Assembly (NCBI GenBank): GCA_964557005.1
Contig: CAZKYI010000006.1
Coordinates: 1 to 64,000, forward strand
Source: JBECKS01 sp964557005
GTDB lineage: Bacteria; Pseudomonadota; Gammaproteobacteria; Pseudomonadales; JBECKS01
DNA length: 64,000 nucleotides
Direction of reading: 5' to 3'
Below the pieces are notes generated by a model, which made no database searches, had not been told where the DNA came from, and saw only the letters and a program-made list of their open reading frames with translations. The position numbers and the translations under genes are program-made. Within the stretch, counting starts at the first letter, position 1. Each line of letters starts with the position of its first letter. Shown here one piece after another: positions 15,245-24,449 of this stretch.

Positions 15245-17191
15245 ATGGCTAAGTCATCTTCTTCCCGTTCTGTCTCACGGGTACCCCGTTGGACCGTTGA
15301 CGACAGTGCGGAGTTTTACGGAATACACGATTGGGGCGTGGGCTATTTCGATGTTTCGCGTAAAGGCGAAGTGTTGGCCACTGCCACCAAAAATCAGCGC
15401 ACGGTATCGGTTCCCCTCATCAAGATTATTGAAGGCATGAAAGAGCGTGGTCTGGAAATGCCTGCCGTGCTTCGCATCGAAAATGTGCTCGATGACAGGA
15501 TTCAAACCCTCAACGAAGCGTTCAAACGCGCCATCAAAACCTACAATTATCAAAACGAATATCGTGGCGTATTTCCCATCAAGGTGAATCAGCAATGCCA
15601 TGTAATTGAGGAAATTGCCGATTTCGGAAAACGCTATCATCATGGTCTGGAAGTGGGTAGCAAGGCTGAGCTGGTGATTGCGCTGTCGCATGCCAATGAC
15701 GATAAAAGCCTGATTATCTGCAACGGTTATAAGGACGCAGAATTTATCGAGCTGGGTTTGTATGCCAGAGAAATGGGCTGGCCATGTATTTTTGTGCTGG
15801 AAACTGCGACAGAGCTGCCCACCATTCTCGAATGCAGTGAGCGTCTGGGCATTGAGCCGATGCTCGGTGTGCGTATTCGCTCTACGGTGGTGGTAGATGG
15901 CCACTGGAATCAGGACAGCGGTGATCAGTCCATTTTTGGCCTGTCATCGGTGGCTTTGCTGGATGTGGTCGAAGCTTTGAAAGAAGCAGGCATGATTCAT
16001 TGTTTGCAACTTTTGCATTGTCATTTGGGTTCACAGATTCCCAATATCCGCAATATCCGCGCGGGTGTGCTGGAGGCCTGTCGCTTTTATATCGGGCTTG
16101 TGGAAGAAGGCGCACCTATGGGCTACCTCGATTTGGGTGGCGGTTTGGCGGTGGATTACGAAGGCAAACGCAGCACCAGCACGCACAGCAAAAACTATCA
16201 GCTCGATGAGTATTGCAACAATATCGTGGAAACCTTGTGCGAAAATTTTGAGCCTTTGGATATTCCACATCCCGTGATTGTAACCGAATCGGGCAGGGCG
16301 ACCGTGGCCTACTCGTCGATGTTGTTATTTAACATTCTCGATGTGCGTGATCATAGCCCGAGCAAACTGCCAAACAAACTTGATGAAGAAGCCCATGAGC
16401 TTTTGCAAAATCTGTGGGACGTAAGAACCAGCTTTGCCAAACGCAATATACAAGAGTGCTATAACGATACCTTGTATTATCGTGATGAATTACGCGAGCT
16501 GTTTCGTCGTGGTCAGGTGAGTTTGAAAGAGCGGGCACTGGCCGACAATCTGGCACTGGCAATTTTTGAACAGATTGCAGAGGTGATTAAAAAATCAGAA
16601 GAAGTGCCTGAAGAACTTGAGAATCTCCCTGAAATTCTTGCCGATATTTATTATGGTAATTTCAGTTTGTTTCAATCCTTGCCAGATATTTGGGCGATTG
16701 ATCAGCTGTTACCCGTAATGCCCATTCATCGTCTCAACGAGCAGCCAACGCAAGATGCGGTGATTGCCGATTTAACCTGCGATTGCGACGGCAAGATTGA
16801 TAAATTCAGCACCCGACAAGGTATTCAACGCACACTCAAATTGCACAAGCTCAACAAGGGTGAAGAATATTATCTGGGTGTGTTTCTGGTGGGTGCCTAT
16901 CAGGAAACGCTGGGCGATTTGCATAATCTGTTTGGTGACACCAATGTGGTGAGTGTCAAAATTACGGGCAATGGTAAATTCCAGTTTCAAAGAGAATTTC
17001 ACGGCGATAGCATTGCCGATGTACTTTCCTATGTGGAATATGACCCAAAAAATATGGAAGAAAAATTTCGTAAACGTGCAGAACATGCGGTGCAGTCGGG
17101 AAAAATTTCTGCAAGCAGACGAAAACAAATGATGCGAGCTTTCAAGGAAAGTCTTGATGGCTACACCTATTTTGAAAAAGAACAGGTTTAG
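15245..17191 (+). CDS. speA: Biosynthetic arginine decarboxylase
   Basis: A PLP enzyme of 648 residues making agmatine from arginine, the entry to putrescine synthesis. Evident are the N-terminal DWGVGYFDVSRKGEV, the PLP lysine in GVFPIKVNQQ, the LHCHLGSQIPN segment and the YLDLGGGLAVDYEG loop, all typical of the SpeA fold (not the lysine/ornithine-type decarboxylases). ATG at 15245 with GAGGAGA at 15235–15241 is preferred over the longer TTG-started frame at 15218. It heads an operon with the carboxynorspermidine dehydrogenase and decarboxylase. No agmatinase or agmatine deiminase gene is in the window. Confidence 0.95.
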   Translation: MAKSSSSRSVSRVPRWTVDDSAEFYGIHDWGVGYFDVSRKGEVLATATKNQRTVSVPLIKIIEGMKERGLEMPAVLRIENVLDDRIQTLNEAFKRAIKTYNYQNEYRGVFPIKVNQQCHVIEEIADFGKRYHHGLEVGSKAELVIALSHANDDKSLIICNGYKDAEFIELGLYAREMGWPCIFVLETATELPTILECSERLGIEPMLGVRIRSTVVVDGHWNQDSGDQSIFGLSSVALLDVVEALKEAGMIHCLQLLHCHLGSQIPNIRNIRAGVLEACRFYIGLVEEGAPMGYLDLGGGLAVDYEGKRSTSTHSKNYQLDEYCNNIVETLCENFEPLDIPHPVIVTESGRATVAYSSMLLFNILDVRDHSPSKLPNKLDEEAHELLQNLWDVRTSFAKRNIQECYNDTLYYRDELRELFRRGQVSLKERALADNLALAIFEQIAEVIKKSEEVPEELENLPEILADIYYGNFSLFQSLPDIWAIDQLLPVMPIHRLNEQPTQDAVIADLTCDCDGKIDKFSTRQGIQRTLKLHKLNKGEEYYLGVFLVGAYQETLGDLHNLFGDTNVVSVKITGNGKFQFQREFHGDSIADVLSYVEYDPKNMEEKFRKRAEHAVQSGKISASRRKQMMRAFKESLDGYTYFEKEQV

Positions 17192-17217
17192 ATGAAAAGT
17201 TTTAAGAGGAAACCTTG

Positions 17218-18435
17218 ATGAGCGAACAAAATTCAACAATTCTGATTATCGGTGCGGGCGGTGTGGGTAATGTGGTTGCGCAAAAATGCGCACAGGTGTC
17301 TGAAGTTTTTCAGCGCATTGTGCTCACCAGCCGCAATGAAGATAAATGCAAGGCGATTGCTGCAAACATCAAGAAGAATTACGGCCGCGACATCGAAACC
17401 GCACAGGTGGATGCTGATGATGTTGGCGCATTAACCAGTTTGTTAAAAAAAATCCAGCCAAAGATGGTGTTGAACGTGGCGCTGCCTTATCAGGATTTAC
17501 ATATTATGGATGCCTGTTTGAATGCGGGCGTGCATTATCTGGATACCGCCAATTATGAACCGCTGGACACCGCAAAATTTGAATACAAGTGGCAGTGGGC
17601 GTATCAGGATAAATTCCATAACGCAGGCTTGTGTGCCTTGTTAGGCAGTGGTTTTGATCCAGGTGCCACCAATGTTTTTACTGCGTATCTGAACAAACAT
17701 TACCTCGATGAAATTCATTATCTGGATATTATCGATGTCAACGGCGGTAATCATGGTTACCCGTTTGCGACCAACTTCAATCCTGAAATCAATATCCGTG
17801 AAGTGACTGCGGAATGTCGCCATTGGGAAAACGGAGAATTTGTGACTACAGGCGCAATGAGTCGCAAGGCATTTTTTGAATGCCCTGAGCAAGTGGGCAC
17901 CTACAACATTTATCGTATGTATCACGAGGAACTGGAATCCATCGCCAAACATTTTCCAACAATTAAGCGTGCGCAATTCTGGATGAGTTTTTCGGAAAAT
18001 TATCTCAAACATCTGGAAGTGCTTGGTAATGTCGGCATGACAGGCATTGAACCCATCGACTATGAAGGTCATCAAATTGTGCCGATTCAGTTTTTGGCGA
18101 AACTTTTGCCCGATCCTTCTACCTTGGGGCCACGCACCAAAGGTAAAACCTGTATTGGTGTGGTAGCGCAAGGCATTAAAAACGGTGAGCAAAAAACTTT
18201 TTATTGTTACCAGATTTGTGATCACGAAGCCTGTTATGCGGAAGTGCAATCACAGGCGATTTCCTATACCACAGGCGTGCCTGCGATGATTGGTGCCAAG
18301 CTGATGATGCAAAACATCTGGTTGAAAAAAGGCGTGTGGAATATTGAGCAGTTTGATCCCGACCCTTTCATGGACGGTTTGAATGCACATGGTTTGCCCT
18401 GGCAAGTGATTGAGCTTGAAAATTTCAAACTGTAA
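17218..18435 (+). CDS. Carboxynorspermidine/carboxyspermidine dehydrogenase
   Basis: A saccharopine-dehydrogenase-fold enzyme of 405 residues. It condenses aspartate semialdehyde with putrescine (or diaminopropane) to carboxyspermidine (or carboxynorspermidine) using NADPH. The Rossmann start is ILIIGAGGVGNVVAQKCA, followed by LTSRNEDKC and NVALPYQDLHIMDACLNAGVHYLDTANYE. The catalytic-domain motif GSGFDPGATNVF is distinctive. ATG at 17218 is used; TTG directly before it is less likely. AGAGG lies about 8 bases upstream. It is 26 bases after speA and 9 bases before nspC, forming one operon. Confidence 0.93.
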   Translation: MSEQNSTILIIGAGGVGNVVAQKCAQVSEVFQRIVLTSRNEDKCKAIAANIKKNYGRDIETAQVDADDVGALTSLLKKIQPKMVLNVALPYQDLHIMDACLNAGVHYLDTANYEPLDTAKFEYKWQWAYQDKFHNAGLCALLGSGFDPGATNVFTAYLNKHYLDEIHYLDIIDVNGGNHGYPFATNFNPEINIREVTAECRHWENGEFVTTGAMSRKAFFECPEQVGTYNIYRMYHEELESIAKHFPTIKRAQFWMSFSENYLKHLEVLGNVGMTGIEPIDYEGHQIVPIQFLAKLLPDPSTLGPRTKGKTCIGVVAQGIKNGEQKTFYCYQICDHEACYAEVQSQAISYTTGVPAMIGAKLMMQNIWLKKGVWNIEQFDPDPFMDGLNAHGLPWQVIELENFKL

Positions 18436-18444
18436 GGCATTTGC

Positions 18445-19641
18445 ATGAATCCGATGGTGAGTGATTTCAGCAAGCTCGATACACGCTTGCTGCCAAGCCC
18501 CTGTTTCGTAGTCGATGAGTGTGCGCTTGAGCACAATCTGAAAATTTTGAATGAGGTGCAAACAAAAAGCGGCGCAAAAATTCTGCACGCCTTGAAAGCA
18601 TTTTCCATGCACGCGCTGGCACAGCACACCAATAATTATTTAAGTGGTTGCTGTGTCAGTGGCCTCAATGAAGCACTGCTTGCGAAAGAATTTTACACAG
18701 GTGAGATTCATGTTTTTTCTCCTGCCTATAAGGAAAAAGATTTAGTACAGCTATTGGAATTTTGTCATCACGTTATTTTTAATTCCTGTAGTCAGCTCGA
18801 AAAATTTGCAGCCTTATGTCAGGCGGCAAAAAGCAAACGACCTGAATTGCACTTTGGCTTAAGAATCAATCCCGAACATTCCGAAGGCGAGTACGCCATG
18901 TACGACCCTTGCGCAAAAAAATCGCGTTTGGGGATTACCTTGCAGCAACTTCAAACACATTTGCAAAGTGCGACGTTTAAACAGGCGTTTGCGTTAATCA
19001 GCGGTTTTCATTTTCATACCTTGTGTGAGCAGGGCTTTGAACCACTGGACAGAACCATTGATGCCTTCGAGCAAAAATTTTCAGGGTATTTTCCACAATT
19101 AAGCTGGTTGAATTTTGGTGGCGGTCATCATATTACGCGCAGCGAATATAACCGTGAGGGCTTGATTCGCAAGCTGAACCATTTTGCTCAAAAACATCAA
19201 CTGGCCTTGTATCTGGAACCTGGTGAAGCCGTTGCCATTGGCACAGGTGTGTTGATTTCAGAAGTGCTTGATATTGGTTTTAATGAATTGCCACAGATGA
19301 TTCTTGATACCTCGGCTACCTGCCATATGCCCGATGTACTGGAAATGCCTTATCGACCTGTGATTACAGGCTCGGCAACATTGAATGAAAAACCCTATAA
19401 CTACCGTCTGGGTGGACCGAGTTGTTTGGCGGGTGATGTTATCGGCGATTACAGTTTTGATGCGCCACTCAAAGTGGGTGACAGAATCATGTTCGAGGAT
19501 ATGGCGCACTACACAATGGTAAAAACCACCACCTTTAACGGGGTGAATTTACCTTCCATCGCGATTTGGAATTCGCACACCAACACGCTGAAGCTGCAAC
19601 GCAGCTTTGGCTATGAAGATTTTAAAAACAGATTATCCTGA
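18445..19641 (+). CDS. nspC: Carboxynorspermidine decarboxylase
   Basis: A PLP decarboxylase of the alanine-racemase fold, 398 residues, converting carboxyspermidine to spermidine (or the nor-form). Seen are the PLP lysine in KILHALKAFSM, the HFGLRINPEHSEG segment, GFHFHTLCEQ, the glycine loop LNFGGGHHI and the CHMPDVLEMPYRP segment near the C-terminus. With the dehydrogenase before it this gives the S-adenosylmethionine-independent route to spermidine known from Vibrio and gut bacteria. ATG at 18445; an internal ATG at 18454 is possible. Confidence 0.94.
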   Translation: MNPMVSDFSKLDTRLLPSPCFVVDECALEHNLKILNEVQTKSGAKILHALKAFSMHALAQHTNNYLSGCCVSGLNEALLAKEFYTGEIHVFSPAYKEKDLVQLLEFCHHVIFNSCSQLEKFAALCQAAKSKRPELHFGLRINPEHSEGEYAMYDPCAKKSRLGITLQQLQTHLQSATFKQAFALISGFHFHTLCEQGFEPLDRTIDAFEQKFSGYFPQLSWLNFGGGHHITRSEYNREGLIRKLNHFAQKHQLALYLEPGEAVAIGTGVLISEVLDIGFNELPQMILDTSATCHMPDVLEMPYRPVITGSATLNEKPYNYRLGGPSCLAGDVIGDYSFDAPLKVGDRIMFEDMAHYTMVKTTTFNGVNLPSIAIWNSHTNTLKLQRSFGYEDFKNRLS

Positions 19642-19671
19642 TGAACACTTCGCGCAAGCTGCTCAGTTGAA

Positions 19672-20808
19672 TCAGCTTCGCTTGAGTGTAGGAATCAGGC
19701 CGAGGCGAATTTCATGATGCACAATGCGCATGTGGAATTTGGTTGGCTCGCCCTGGTTGTACCCCATGTAATCGAACACGCCGTCCAAACCGAGTCTGGA
19801 TTGTGCTGCCTTCGGCAGTTTGGTGAGTGCGCGCGTCAAGGTTGAAGGATAAAAACCCCGATATTGCGCACGTTCTTTCAGCACGCTTTGTGGTGTTGAA
19901 ATAATTTCTTCAATCGCATAAATGGTTTCGTTTTTAACCATCTGACCAATGTGACCAGTTTCAGTAAATAAATAATTGACGCCGCTGCGCAGCAAGGCAG
20001 TTTCTATCGGTAGCACTAACAAATCAAAGCGGCTGACAAAAGGATAAAGCTCCAAATCAGGGTGGAATTTTTTCGACAGATTGAAGCGCACCATGTCACT
20101 GTTGGCCTGCATTTGGCGCGCACTTTTGCCCAAACCAATTCTGGCGGCGAGTGTGCCGTAATGCGGGCTGCCCATCGGAATATACAGTGGCATATTGTAT
20201 TGTTTCACCAGTTCAGGGTGACTATGCAATAGTTGATCCCACACAAAACCACCCAGACTGTGACCAATGGGGATAATCTGTTTGCCTGGTTCCTTGCGTG
20301 CGATTTCTTCGAGTGTTTCTGCCAATTCTTCGGCTAACGCATCGACTCCTCGGAAAAAGGGGTAGCGCACTACATAGACCTGATAACCGAGGCTTGCCAG
20401 TTTAAACGCAGCACGGTCGCCGCCAGTGTTGTCGATGTAGCCATGCAAAAACACAATCACCATATCTTCCGGATTAAAGTCTTCCCGAAACTGCCAATCA
20501 GGATTATTTTTTTTGAGCATCTTGATGTCGGAATTTTCAGGTAGGTAACGCAGTTTTCGGTGGCGCATGTGCTCAGGGTAAACACCATTGCGGAACATTT
20601 CCGTCACCAGTCCAGGTGCCATTTTGGCAGCGCCGACGGCTTCACCAAACAGGGATATGCCAAAGTGCACGCTGTCTCTTAAAAGTTGGCTGTCATTCCA
20701 GCTTGATTTGTCGGCATTGGCATCCAGTCCGAGAATATTTTCCTCAACCCATTTATCGACAATAACGGGTTGGTCAAGCCACGCGGAAAACTTTTCATTT
20801 CTGGACAT
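19672..20808 (-). CDS. Alpha/beta hydrolase (lipase-like)
   Basis: A 378-residue alpha/beta-hydrolase with no signal peptide. The nucleophile elbow is PIGHSLGGFVWDQ near residue 180. The oxyanion region FLHGYIDNTGGDRAAF is upstream, and a late Asp/His pair is plausible (FDLLVLP, then ETGHIGQM). The wording resembles PGAP1/lipase-type or triacylglycerol-lipase-like hydrolases. The start at 20808 has AAAGGAG upstream. It is divergent from the epoxide-hydrolase-like gene with 69 bases between them. The substrate is unknown. Confidence 0.8.
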   Translation of the reverse strand: MSRNEKFSAWLDQPVIVDKWVEENILGLDANADKSSWNDSQLLRDSVHFGISLFGEAVGAAKMAPGLVTEMFRNGVYPEHMRHRKLRYLPENSDIKMLKKNNPDWQFREDFNPEDMVIVFLHGYIDNTGGDRAAFKLASLGYQVYVVRYPFFRGVDALAEELAETLEEIARKEPGKQIIPIGHSLGGFVWDQLLHSHPELVKQYNMPLYIPMGSPHYGTLAARIGLGKSARQMQANSDMVRFNLSKKFHPDLELYPFVSRFDLLVLPIETALLRSGVNYLFTETGHIGQMVKNETIYAIEEIISTPQSVLKERAQYRGFYPSTLTRALTKLPKAAQSRLGLDGVFDYMGYNQGEPTKFHMRIVHHEIRLGLIPTLKRS

Positions 20809-20877
20809 GTGTTACTCCTTTCAAGAGAATCAGCTTCGGGTTTTGCGCGAGTTTAATCGGTATCACGGGAGATAGAA

Positions 20878-21285
20878 ATGACAAATAAAGCACAGAGTAC
20901 GGTAGAGCAATTTCTGGATTATCTTGAAGATTTAAATCTGGATGCTGCAATGGAACTGGTGAGTCAGGATTGTGTTTATCGCAACATGCCGTTTCATACG
21001 GCACGGGGTAAAGAAAGAATTGCACGTGATTTAAAAGCGATGATGGCACGCGTAACAGAATTCGATGTTGAAATGCTGCACATTGCCAGTGACGGCGAAA
21101 CGGTTTTAACCGAGCGTATTGATACTATCAGCGCGGGAAAAGTATCCGCAGGAATCGAATTGATGGGGGTATTCGTGGTGCGTGATGGTTTGATTACTGA
21201 ATGGCGCGATTACTTTGATTGGTCGAGCACGGGTGGCCGTTTTATCAAAGGTGCTGTGAGTGGTTTGTTATCGGTGTTTCGGTAG
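20878..21285 (+). CDS. Limonene-1,2-epoxide hydrolase-like (SnoaL fold)
   Basis: A 135-residue single-domain protein. The ordered residues of the limonene-1,2-epoxide hydrolase active site are present: Arg and Asp in LTERIDTI and Asp in ITEWRDYFDW, giving the Asp-Arg-Asp triad. The N-terminal helix pair EQFLDYLEDLNLDAAMELVSQDCVYRNMPFHTARGKERI also fits. It probably opens a small hydrophobic epoxide, but SnoaL-fold relatives with other roles cannot be excluded. It starts just after the divergent hydrolase and may share control with it. Confidence 0.78.
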   Translation: MTNKAQSTVEQFLDYLEDLNLDAAMELVSQDCVYRNMPFHTARGKERIARDLKAMMARVTEFDVEMLHIASDGETVLTERIDTISAGKVSAGIELMGVFVVRDGLITEWRDYFDWSSTGGRFIKGAVSGLLSVFR

Positions 21286-21308
21286 AAGTGTTTTGTTACC
21301 TCTCCCTG

Positions 21309-21331
21309 CCTCCCCTTTAATCAAGGGGAGG
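21309..21331. terminator. Inverted repeat between convergent genes
   Basis: CCTCCCCTT and AAGGGGAGG form a perfect 9-base stem with a 5-base loop, midway between the convergent epoxide-hydrolase-like and acyl-CoA dehydrogenase genes. It lacks a T-run on either side, so it is a terminator-like or repeat-type hairpin only. Confidence 0.45.
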
Positions 21332-21350
21332 TTGGGGGGATAACAATTTA

Positions 21351-22490
21351 TTACGCGGCTTTGCCCATCAAAATGTCAGCCAGTTTGGCGCGTTGATAAG
21401 CGGCATCACCATATAAAGCCTGATTGTGTTTTTGCCGTTTGAAAAACAAATGCACAAAACATTCCCAGGTAAAACCAATACCACCGTGATACTGCACAGA
21501 ACGGCTGGAACCGTAATCTGCCGTATCGCTGGCAGCGGCATTCGCCATACGCGCATATTGCGCAGCTTTTTCAGGTTCGTGATCAATCGCACACGCCGCG
21601 TTATAGGTATGTGATTTGGCCTGATCAATCATAATCATCAAATCCACCAGCGGGTGTTTGACTGCCTGAAAGTAACCAATCGGGTGATCAAACTGGGTGC
21701 GGGTTTTGGCATATTCCACAGTAGTTTGCAGTTGCCATTCGGCAGCGCCCACCATGTCCGCTGCAACCATGGTTAGAATGGCAGGTTCTGCCTGTTTCAG
21801 TGCAACGTCGCCTTTGCCCGCTGCGGCTACAATCAACTCCGCCTTGGCATTGTTGAAAGTCACACGCGCCTGATCACGAGTGAGGTCAATAATCGCATCG
21901 GCTTCAATGCTTACGCCATCGGCTTTTGCAGAAATCACATACAAGCCTACGCCCGCAGTATCTTTCGCGCTCACCACGAAGAAATCCACTTTTTGTGCAT
22001 CTTGCACGAAACAGGCTGTGCCATTGAGCGTGTCGCCATTGGCTTTGACATCGGTGTCATGGCTTTCCCATGAGCCTAAGTGATTGGTGATGGCCAAGGT
22101 GGCCGATGCGCCTTCCATGATTTTTTCCAGTGCTTTATTGGCAGCATCCGTTCCACATGCAGCCAGTACGTAGCTGCTGTTAATGGTTGTTATGAACGGT
22201 GCGGGCAGGGCAACGCGGCCTGCTTCTTCCATCAATGCAGCGACAGCCACGGCCGACATACCAAGGCCGCCTGCAGATTCTGGCACCGCAACACTGGTCC
22301 AGCCCAGCTCAACCAGTTGCTTCCACAAGTCCTTGTTCCAGATGCACTCGGGTGCGCGATCAGGATCAGGATTGTGTGCATTGGTGGCGTGGAGTTTGTC
22401 TGCAGGAACATTGTCCTGAAAAAATTTTTTCGCCGCATCGCGGAGCATTTGTTCTTCTTCACCGAAGCCAAAGTTTGTTGGTTGTGACAT
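21351..22490 (-). CDS. Acyl-CoA dehydrogenase (second of a pair)
   Basis: A 379-residue FAD-dependent acyl-CoA dehydrogenase fold protein. It has the N-terminal helices MSQPTNFGFGEEEQMLRDAAKKFFQDN, the ELGWTSVAVPESAGGLGM motif, and the C-terminal YGSSRSVQYHGGIGFTWECFVHLFFKR segment. The usual central flavin motif is weak, and the expected catalytic Glu is not obvious, as often in the non-catalytic-looking partner of heteromeric acyl-CoA dehydrogenases. ATG at 22490 with AGGAGAAAGAAC upstream is chosen over an upstream frame extension. It lies 11 bases after its partner gene and shares its operon; the two likely form a heteromer of the steroid-degradation type. Confidence 0.88.
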   Translation of the reverse strand: MSQPTNFGFGEEEQMLRDAAKKFFQDNVPADKLHATNAHNPDPDRAPECIWNKDLWKQLVELGWTSVAVPESAGGLGMSAVAVAALMEEAGRVALPAPFITTINSSYVLAACGTDAANKALEKIMEGASATLAITNHLGSWESHDTDVKANGDTLNGTACFVQDAQKVDFFVVSAKDTAGVGLYVISAKADGVSIEADAIIDLTRDQARVTFNNAKAELIVAAAGKGDVALKQAEPAILTMVAADMVGAAEWQLQTTVEYAKTRTQFDHPIGYFQAVKHPLVDLMIMIDQAKSHTYNAACAIDHEPEKAAQYARMANAAASDTADYGSSRSVQYHGGIGFTWECFVHLFFKRQKHNQALYGDAAYQRAKLADILMGKAA

Positions 22491-22501
22491 GTTCTTTCTC
22501 C

Positions 22502-23740
22502 TTATTTTGATTTGGGCATGCCGAGCACGCGCTCGCCCAGAATGTTGCGTTGAACTTCGCTGGTACCTGCTGCAATGGTGCCACCAAAAGAGTTCATGTA
22601 AGCCAAGGGCCATTGTCCGCCATCGGGTGCATTTTTATCTGCCAGATACAAAGAGCTGGCTGCGCCTTCAATATCCAGTGCAACATTAGCGGTGTCCTGC
22701 ATCAATTCGGTAATCAGCAATTTGCCTTGTAGCGGAATGCGCATCGGGTGATCAATCAACGGGAATACGCGAGCACGGCGACCGTTCTGGCGCATACCTT
22801 CCTGACGAATGATGAGCTTCATGATTTCATCGCGAATCACCGCATCATCGGCAGAAGATTTACCGTTGCGGAAAGATTTTTTGGCCAGATCAATCAAACC
22901 ATAAGCACCTGCGACACTTTCTTTTTCTTCATCACCTTTGCTTTTGCCACCCGAAGCAGGGGTGACCAGCGAACCCGCACCGCGTTCATGTAACAAGGTA
23001 GTCATAGCGACTTGCCAGCCATTGCCGACTTCATCAAGGCGATATTTATCATCGACTTCAAGATTATCGAAAATCACTTCGTTAAAACCGGTTTCGCCAG
23101 TGATTTTAATCAGGGGGCGAACGGTTACGCCTTTACCTAATGCTGCTTTAATCGGTACGACAAAATAGGAAAGCCCTTTGTATTTGTCTGACTTGTCGGT
23201 GCGGCATAACAAAATCATGTAGGTGGCAAAGTGTGCCAGAGAAGTCCACACCTTGTGGCCGTTGATAATCCATTTGTCACCTTCTTTTTTGGCAAACGTT
23301 TGCACGCTGGCCAAATCAGAACCGGCACCAGGTTCACTAAAACCCTGACACCAGATTTCTTCGCCTGAGAATAACCTGGGCAGCAGTTCCTCTTTCACTT
23401 CCTCACGCGCATGGTGATAAATGGTGGGTGCCGCCATACCCAGGCCAATCACGTTGGGCAGGAAGGGCGTTGCAACTGCCTGCATTTCCGAGTTGGCAAT
23501 ACGCTGGCAATCGGTTCTGCCACCGCCACCGTGACTTTTCGGATAATCACACCCAACCAGACCGGCATCGTAGGCGGCTTTTTGCCACGCGCACAAATAA
23601 TCAAGCTGCTCGCGCGTCATAATCTCCAGTGCCGACTGGGGCAAGCGTACAGGGGGTTCTGGTGGCAGGTTATCCTTGAGCCAGTCCCGACAGTATTGGC
23701 GGAACTCAGCTTGCTCCTGAGTGTCTTTAGATTGCGACAT
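22502..23740 (-). CDS. Acyl-CoA dehydrogenase (first of a pair)
   Basis: A 412-residue acyl-CoA dehydrogenase with the flavin/substrate motif CQGFSEPGAGSDLASVQT, INGHKVWTSLAHFA, and the C-terminal NSFGGTIAAGTSEVQRNILGERVLG segment. The latter is typical of alpha-2-beta-2-type dehydrogenases acting on steroid side chains or other bulky acyl-CoAs. ATG at 23740 (MSQSKDT) with AGGAGAAC upstream is used rather than the extended frame. Divergent from the TIGR03546 gene, 194 bases away. Confidence 0.92.
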   Translation of the reverse strand: MSQSKDTQEQAEFRQYCRDWLKDNLPPEPPVRLPQSALEIMTREQLDYLCAWQKAAYDAGLVGCDYPKSHGGGGRTDCQRIANSEMQAVATPFLPNVIGLGMAAPTIYHHAREEVKEELLPRLFSGEEIWCQGFSEPGAGSDLASVQTFAKKEGDKWIINGHKVWTSLAHFATYMILLCRTDKSDKYKGLSYFVVPIKAALGKGVTVRPLIKITGETGFNEVIFDNLEVDDKYRLDEVGNGWQVAMTTLLHERGAGSLVTPASGGKSKGDEEKESVAGAYGLIDLAKKSFRNGKSSADDAVIRDEIMKLIIRQEGMRQNGRRARVFPLIDHPMRIPLQGKLLITELMQDTANVALDIEGAASSLYLADKNAPDGGQWPLAYMNSFGGTIAAGTSEVQRNILGERVLGMPKSK

Positions 23741-23934
23741 GCGCGTTCTCCTTGTGTTATGTGTTGAATTTGAGGCGGCTAGTATAGCCAAGCAGAAACG
23801 AATTCACAGTGTGTATACCTGTGACGAAAGTGCCTATTGGTCATGCTTGTGGGGGCTTGCAAGGAAGGTGTAAAGTCGCTGCTGTTTCGCTTTCAATTCA
23901 TTCGTTATCTATAAAACAACAAGAGGAAGTTATT

Positions 23935-24447
23935 GTGTTAACCCTGCTTGCAAAATTACTCAAAGCGCTCAATTCAGAGGCCAGTCCGTCACAGATTTCA
24001 CTGGCTTTTGTGTTGGGCATGATTATGGGCTTTACGCCTTTGTGGAGTGTGCATAACCTGATTGTGCTGTTGCTGGCACTGGTGCTGCGCATTAACCTGA
24101 CGGGCTTTATTCTGGCCTTCGGTGTGTTTTCGGGTTTGGCTTATGGGCTGGACTCATTGTTTATACAGGCTGGGGAATATCTGCTTACTCATGCAGATTT
24201 AAAGGATTTCTGGACTTCCCTGTATGTGTCTGATGCGTGGCGGGTTACCCGCTTCAACAATACGCTGGTGATGGGTAGTCTGGCCGTTTCGCTGGCACTG
24301 GCCTTGCCTGCTTTTTTCCTGTTCAACTTTCTGATTCATCAATACCGCGACAAGATTTTTGCGTGGGTACAGAAATCGAAACTGGTGCAAATGCTCAAAG
24401 CCAACAAGTTTTATAACTTGTATACATCTCTGACAGGAGGGGTCTGA
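23935..24447 (+). CDS. TIGR03546-family membrane protein
   Basis: A 170-residue inner-membrane protein with roughly three or four hydrophobic segments (for example ISLAFVLGMIMGFTPLWSVH, then LIVLLLALVLRINLTGFILAF, and MGSLAVSLALALPAFFLFNFL). It matches the small TIGR03546 family, found only in outer-membrane bacteria and regularly paired with TIGR03545. The start is GTG at 23935 (AGAGGA 8 bases upstream) because the longer frame has no ribosome site and non-family residues. The next gene begins 2 bases after its stop. Function unknown; an envelope role is inferred. Confidence 0.8.
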   Translation: MLTLLAKLLKALNSEASPSQISLAFVLGMIMGFTPLWSVHNLIVLLLALVLRINLTGFILAFGVFSGLAYGLDSLFIQAGEYLLTHADLKDFWTSLYVSDAWRVTRFNNTLVMGSLAVSLALALPAFFLFNFLIHQYRDKIFAWVQKSKLVQMLKANKFYNLYTSLTGGV

Positions 24448-24449
24448 TC

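Noticed and set aside
19648..19673. AAGCTG…CAGCTT inverted repeat between nspC and the hydrolase gene
   Set aside because: Six-base stem with no T-run and partly inside the hydrolase coding end; too weak to call a terminator.
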